Assembly: GCA_964478335.1 (NCBI GenBank)
Contig: CAYZIC010000077.1
Span: 1 to 9,566, forward strand
Source of the DNA: CAYZIC01 sp964478335
GTDB taxonomy: Bacteria > Verrucomicrobiota > Kiritimatiellia > RFP12 > DVOR01
Reading direction: 5' to 3'
DNA length: 9,566 nt
Position numbers and translations under genes: made by a program. This document shows, piece by piece, positions 7,597 to 9,566 of this stretch. The notes under the pieces were generated by a model. It was not told where the DNA came from and did not search any database. It worked only from the letters and a program-made list of their open reading frames with translations. Numbering within the stretch: the first letter of the stretch is position 1; every line of letters starts with the position of its first letter.

Positions 7597-7956
7597 ATGA
7601 CCTACACCCTACTCAAATCAAAATTACACCACCTACGTGTCACCCAGGCAGACCTCAACTACCAGGGATCAATGACCATTGACGAAGACCTCATGGATGC
7701 CGCAAACCTCCTCCCCTATGAAAAAATCCTCGTCGCCAATGTCGAAAATGGCGCCAGACTAGAAACCTACGCCATCCCTGGCGCAAGAGGTTCGGGCATC
7801 GCATGCCTCAATGGTGCGGCTGCATACCTCGGCACCATCGGCGACCGCACAATCGTCATGGCTTTTGCACAAGTTTCCCCTGAAGAAGCTGCCGAAATGA
7901 ACCCGCTAGTTGTGCGACTTGACGAGCAGAACGCCATCATTTCGCGCGCTTTTTAG
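7597..7956 (+). CDS. panD: Aspartate 1-decarboxylase (pyruvoyl enzyme)
   Basis: PanD converts L-aspartate to beta-alanine, the precursor for pantothenate and coenzyme A, in the cytoplasm as a tetramer. The 119-residue sequence aligns without gaps to the known family through the active site: Lys9, the YxGS self-cleavage site Gly24-Ser25 (Ser25 becomes the pyruvoyl group), Arg54 and Tyr58 in NGARLETY, and Asn72 in LNGAAA. The length is slightly below the E. coli enzyme's. AAGGAT (7584-7589) lies 7 bases before the ATG, and the start is 15 bases after the protease stop, so it is probably the last gene of the ABC exporter-protease-panD unit. No panB or panC is in the window, and no partner for the cleavage step (PanZ-like) is seen. 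Confidence 0.97.
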   Translation: MTYTLLKSKLHHLRVTQADLNYQGSMTIDEDLMDAANLLPYEKILVANVENGARLETYAIPGARGSGIACLNGAAAYLGTIGDRTIVMAFAQVSPEEAAEMNPLVVRLDEQNAIISRAF

Positions 7957-8003
7957 TAAAAACGCTCCGAAAACGCACTTTTCCGCCCTTTTTTGTAAAA
8001 AAG
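7957..8003 (+). other. A/T-rich weak hairpins after panD, possible weak terminator
   Basis: Several small A/T-rich inverted repeats follow panD: a bulged stem over the stop codon (about 7945-7970), GAAAA/TTTTC near 7971-7984, and CTTTTTT/AAAAAAG at 7989-8003. None has the GC-rich stem plus U-tract of a standard terminator. They may slow or end transcription of the panD unit, but this is a weak call. Confidence 0.3.
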
Positions 8004-8006
8004 CAG

Positions 8007-8036
8007 TTGCTTATTTTGCCCGTTTTAGTGTAACAT
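8007..8036 (+). promoter_or_regulatory. Probable sigma-70-type promoter of the coiled-coil protein/lipoprotein unit
   Basis: TTGCTT (8007-8012) and TAACAT (8031-8036) are 18 bases apart, the same spacing as the promoter at 168-197, and a TG precedes the -10. An overlapping CATAAT (8034-8039) is an alternative -10, though its 21-base spacing is poor. The leader would be about 40 bases. Confidence 0.55.
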
Positions 8037-8084
8037 AATGACAGTTACGAAAGTTTTCCGCTTGATTAGTTAAGGAATTAGAAA

Positions 8085-9206
8085 ATGAATATTGCTCTTA
8101 GAATCTTGGTCATCCTCACCCTCGCACTCAATGGCGTCTCTTTATGGTTCGCCGCAGAACTTTACGCCAAGCGTAATTTGCTTGTTGATCGCAACATGAC
8201 CCTCGAAGACGCCATCGTGAAATTGGCCAATACATTCGAGAAAGAAGACGTCCCTCACACCAATACCGCCGACTCCCACACCGCAAGAGACATCTCCCCA
8301 GTCACCTTGCAAAATGCAGACCTCAATCCTGACGTCTCCGATTTCTGGGATGGCTATCAAGAACAGCTCGAAAAGATCGACATCGAGCGCTACTCCATCG
8401 CAGATCGCAAAGACGACCTCGCTGAGATCTATGTCCTAGACAAGGAGAATAAGCCCCTCCGTGCTCCTAATGGCATGCCCATTACCGAAGGTGCCCCGAT
8501 GGCTACCCTCCTTAAAGAGATCCAACAAAAGGCCATGGAGCAATCCAACCGTATCAATACCGTCCGCGCTGAATTGAAAAAGGTCCGTGAAGAGCTCGAA
8601 ACCACCATCGAAGACCTCAACGCCACCAAAAAGGCCGCTCGTGCTGACAAAAAGGTCATCAAAGCCCGCGAAGATACCATCGCTGAGCTCGAAGCAAAGG
8701 TCGCTGAGTTAGAGGATAAAATCGCTACCCTCGAAAGCAACGTCGCTACACTCGAAGAAGAAAAGGCCACCCTCCAAAGCGAGCTCGATGCCGCTAATGA
8801 AGATAAGGAAGTCCTCCAAGGTGAAGTCGATCGCCTCCGCGAAACCGTTAAGCAGATGATGATCACCGGTACCCAAGGCAAGGACAGCGATCCCAATGCT
8901 GCTGCGACCAACCTCACCGCTGGCGTCAAGGGCGAAGTCGCTCTCGCTGACAACACCCTTAACTTTGCTGTCATCCGCGTCACCGAACAAACCATGGATG
9001 AATTGCTCGGACCAGAGCGCGACCGCAAGTTGCCTTTGACCACCTTTAGCATTCGTAGCCTCTCAGACGACGGCAAGGGTGCAATCGTGGGTAAGGTCCG
9101 CATCCGCACCTTGTCTGGTAAGAAGAATTTCATCGTCTGCGACCTCTTGGATGAATGGAAGCAAGGCACCATCAAGAGCGGCGACGAGGTGATCCTCCTT
9201 GACTAA
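8085..9206 (+). CDS. Membrane-anchored coiled-coil protein of unknown function
   Basis: Not a family I can name. The 373-residue protein has an N-terminal hydrophobic segment (about 5-24) that acts as an uncleaved anchor or a signal peptide. A mixed region (about 40-140) includes a Trp/Tyr-containing patch (DFWDGYQEQ, 86-94). A long coiled coil (about 140-258) shows clear heptads, with repeats of the AELEAKV / AELEDKI / ATLESNV type at 200-221. After a short linker, a probably all-beta C-terminal domain (about 280-373) shows VGKVRI (335-340) and ends in IKSGDEVILLD. Topology is not decided by flanking charges; a periplasmic body is likely given the lipoprotein partner. AAGGA (8072-8076) lies 8 bases before the ATG. 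The 3' end overlaps the next gene by 8 bases, implying coupled translation. An envelope scaffold or tether is a guess. Confidence 0.85.
   Translation: MNIALRILVILTLALNGVSLWFAAELYAKRNLLVDRNMTLEDAIVKLANTFEKEDVPHTNTADSHTARDISPVTLQNADLNPDVSDFWDGYQEQLEKIDIERYSIADRKDDLAEIYVLDKENKPLRAPNGMPITEGAPMATLLKEIQQKAMEQSNRINTVRAELKKVREELETTIEDLNATKKAARADKKVIKAREDTIAELEAKVAELEDKIATLESNVATLEEEKATLQSELDAANEDKEVLQGEVDRLRETVKQMMITGTQGKDSDPNAAATNLTAGVKGEVALADNTLNFAVIRVTEQTMDELLGPERDRKLPLTTFSIRSLSDDGKGAIVGKVRIRTLSGKKNFIVCDLLDEWKQGTIKSGDEVILLD
9186..9194 (+). promoter_or_regulatory. Near-complete anti-Shine-Dalgarno match for the TTG-start lipoprotein
   Basis: GAGGTGATC is a 9-base match to the sequence complementary to the usual bacterial 16S rRNA 3' end (AAGGAGGTGATC). 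Its GAGG core lies 9 bases before TTG 9199. It sits inside the last codons of the coiled-coil protein gene (Glu-Val-Ile), and supports the unusual start codon downstream. Confidence 0.75.
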
Positions 9207-9369
9207 GCAAGCGATCTTCGTAATCTTGCTACTATTAGCCATACTTCCCCTTGCGGGATGTATGGCTGATTCCGTTGATAATAGCAACACCCCAATGCCC
9301 TGGTCCGCCCCCCAATCTTGGGAAGCGACCGGCGCACTCCCGCCAGGCATGGCTGACCCATACAACTAA
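9199..9369 (+). CDS. Small lipoprotein, TTG start, unknown function
   Basis: The 56-residue product begins MTKQAIFVILLLLAILPLAGC: a short basic N-region, a hydrophobic core and a lipobox LAGC with acceptor Cys21 (codon 9259-9261). The mature peptide is only 36 residues, Pro/Trp-containing (PMPWSAPQSWE, about 33-43), ends PPGMADPYN and has no further Cys. An in-frame TGA at 9190-9192 leaves TTG 9199 as the only start that keeps the whole signal peptide, and GAGGTGATC precedes it at good spacing. It overlaps the coiled-coil gene by 8 bases and is followed at once by a strong terminator, so it is the last gene of a two-gene unit. Residue +2 after Cys21 is Met, not Asp, so E. coli rules would predict outer-membrane sorting. 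I recall similar tiny lipoproteins in Verrucomicrobiota but cannot verify that here. Confidence 0.82.
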   Translation: MTKQAIFVILLLLAILPLAGCMADSVDNSNTPMPWSAPQSWEATGALPPGMADPYN

Positions 9370-9371
9370 TT

Positions 9372-9401
9372 AAAAAGCGAGGCTAACCCCTCGCTTTTTT
9401 T
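9372..9401 (+). terminator. Strong Rho-independent terminator
   Basis: AAAAAGCGAGG (9372-9382) and CCTCGCTTTTT (9389-9399) form an 11-bp perfect stem around the loop CTAACC, with seven T in all (9395-9401). It begins 2 bases after the lipoprotein stop. The A-tract/T-tract arrangement would also work in the reverse direction for a gene beyond the window. Confidence 0.93.
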
Positions 9402-9566
9402 AGGGCTCGCCCGCAGTTCGCTACGCTCACGCATCAGGCATCAAGCATTGAGGGCTCGCTGCACTCCTGCGGCGAGCTTGCGGCACCGCAGGTGCCTTAG
9501 AGCGGTCGCCTTGCCGCCCTTACAGCGGCGACGCAGTCGCCCACGGCGGCAAGCACATTCTAGCGG
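9402..9566. repeat. Second cluster of short palindromes, partly nested
   Basis: Gene-free stretch to the window end. Hairpins: 9454-9477 (10-bp stem with one T-G pair, loop CTCC), 9482-9496 (GGCACC/GGTGCC, loop GCA) and 9527-9541 (GGCGAC/GTCGCC, loop GCA). The last is nested inside a wider inverted repeat, CTTGCCGCC 9510-9518 with GGCGGCAAG 9545-9553. Direct repeats are AGGGCTCGC at 9402-9410 and 9451-9459, and GCATCA at 9431-9436 and 9438-9443. The word CACGGCGGCAAG (9542-9553) also occurs at 46-57 in the first array, tying the two clusters together as one repeat family. No ORF or RNA gene is recognised. Confidence 0.75.

Noticed and set aside
8037..8084. Riboswitch or structured leader before the coiled-coil gene
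   Set aside because: Only about 45 bases lie between promoter and start, with no stem longer than 4 bp, too short for a known riboswitch.
8429..9175. 248-codon open frame on the - strand opposite the coiled-coil gene
   Set aside because: Ser/Arg/Leu-rich mirror of the Glu/Lys/Leu heptad codons, with no independent support.

Overview
The window reads as chromosomal DNA of a Gram-negative bacterium. Signal-peptide and lipobox signals, Shine-Dalgarno sequences of the AAGGA / GAGGTGATC kind and consensus-like sigma-70 promoters are all visible. The best lineage guess, from remembered family resemblance and not from a search, is Verrucomicrobiota (an Opitutae-like line). The reasons are an exported tricorn-type protease, a transcarboxylase-5S-like biotin enzyme, and a coiled-coil membrane protein paired with a tiny Pro/Trp-containing lipoprotein. 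All genes lie on the + strand, and no mobile element, CRISPR array, tRNA or rRNA was seen.

Layout. Bases 1-120 are a dense array of five perfect short hairpins separated by a near-constant 6-base spacer. A strong promoter (TTGACT-18-TATAAT) then drives a biotin-dependent carboxyltransferase (247-2094; oxaloacetate decarboxylase alpha / pyruvate carboxylase B / transcarboxylase 5S family), which ends at an imperfect hairpin terminator. Next is a compact cluster: an MsbA-type ABC exporter (2189-4165), an exported tricorn-like protease with an intact catalytic set (4198-7581) and aspartate 1-decarboxylase PanD (7597-7956), with gaps of 32 and 15 bases. After a 128-base intergenic region with its own promoter comes a second unit: a membrane-anchored coiled-coil protein of unknown function (8085-9206) and, overlapping its end by 8 bases, a 56-residue lipoprotein starting at TTG (9199-9369), closed by a textbook terminator (9372-9401). 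The window ends in a second palindrome cluster (9402-9566) that shares a 12-base word with the first.

Functional picture. The first gene belongs to C4/C3 carboxylate metabolism (pyruvate-oxaloacetate or transcarboxylation). The middle cluster mixes envelope export, periplasmic peptide degradation and beta-alanine supply for coenzyme A, and looks like an operon of convenience. The last pair looks like an uncharacterised envelope module.

Most worth a second look: the coiled-coil/lipoprotein pair, the two related hairpin clusters at the edges, the exported tricorn protease with Asn after its catalytic Ser, and a drift of the + strand from G/T-rich to C/A-rich across co-oriented genes, which could mark a replichore boundary.
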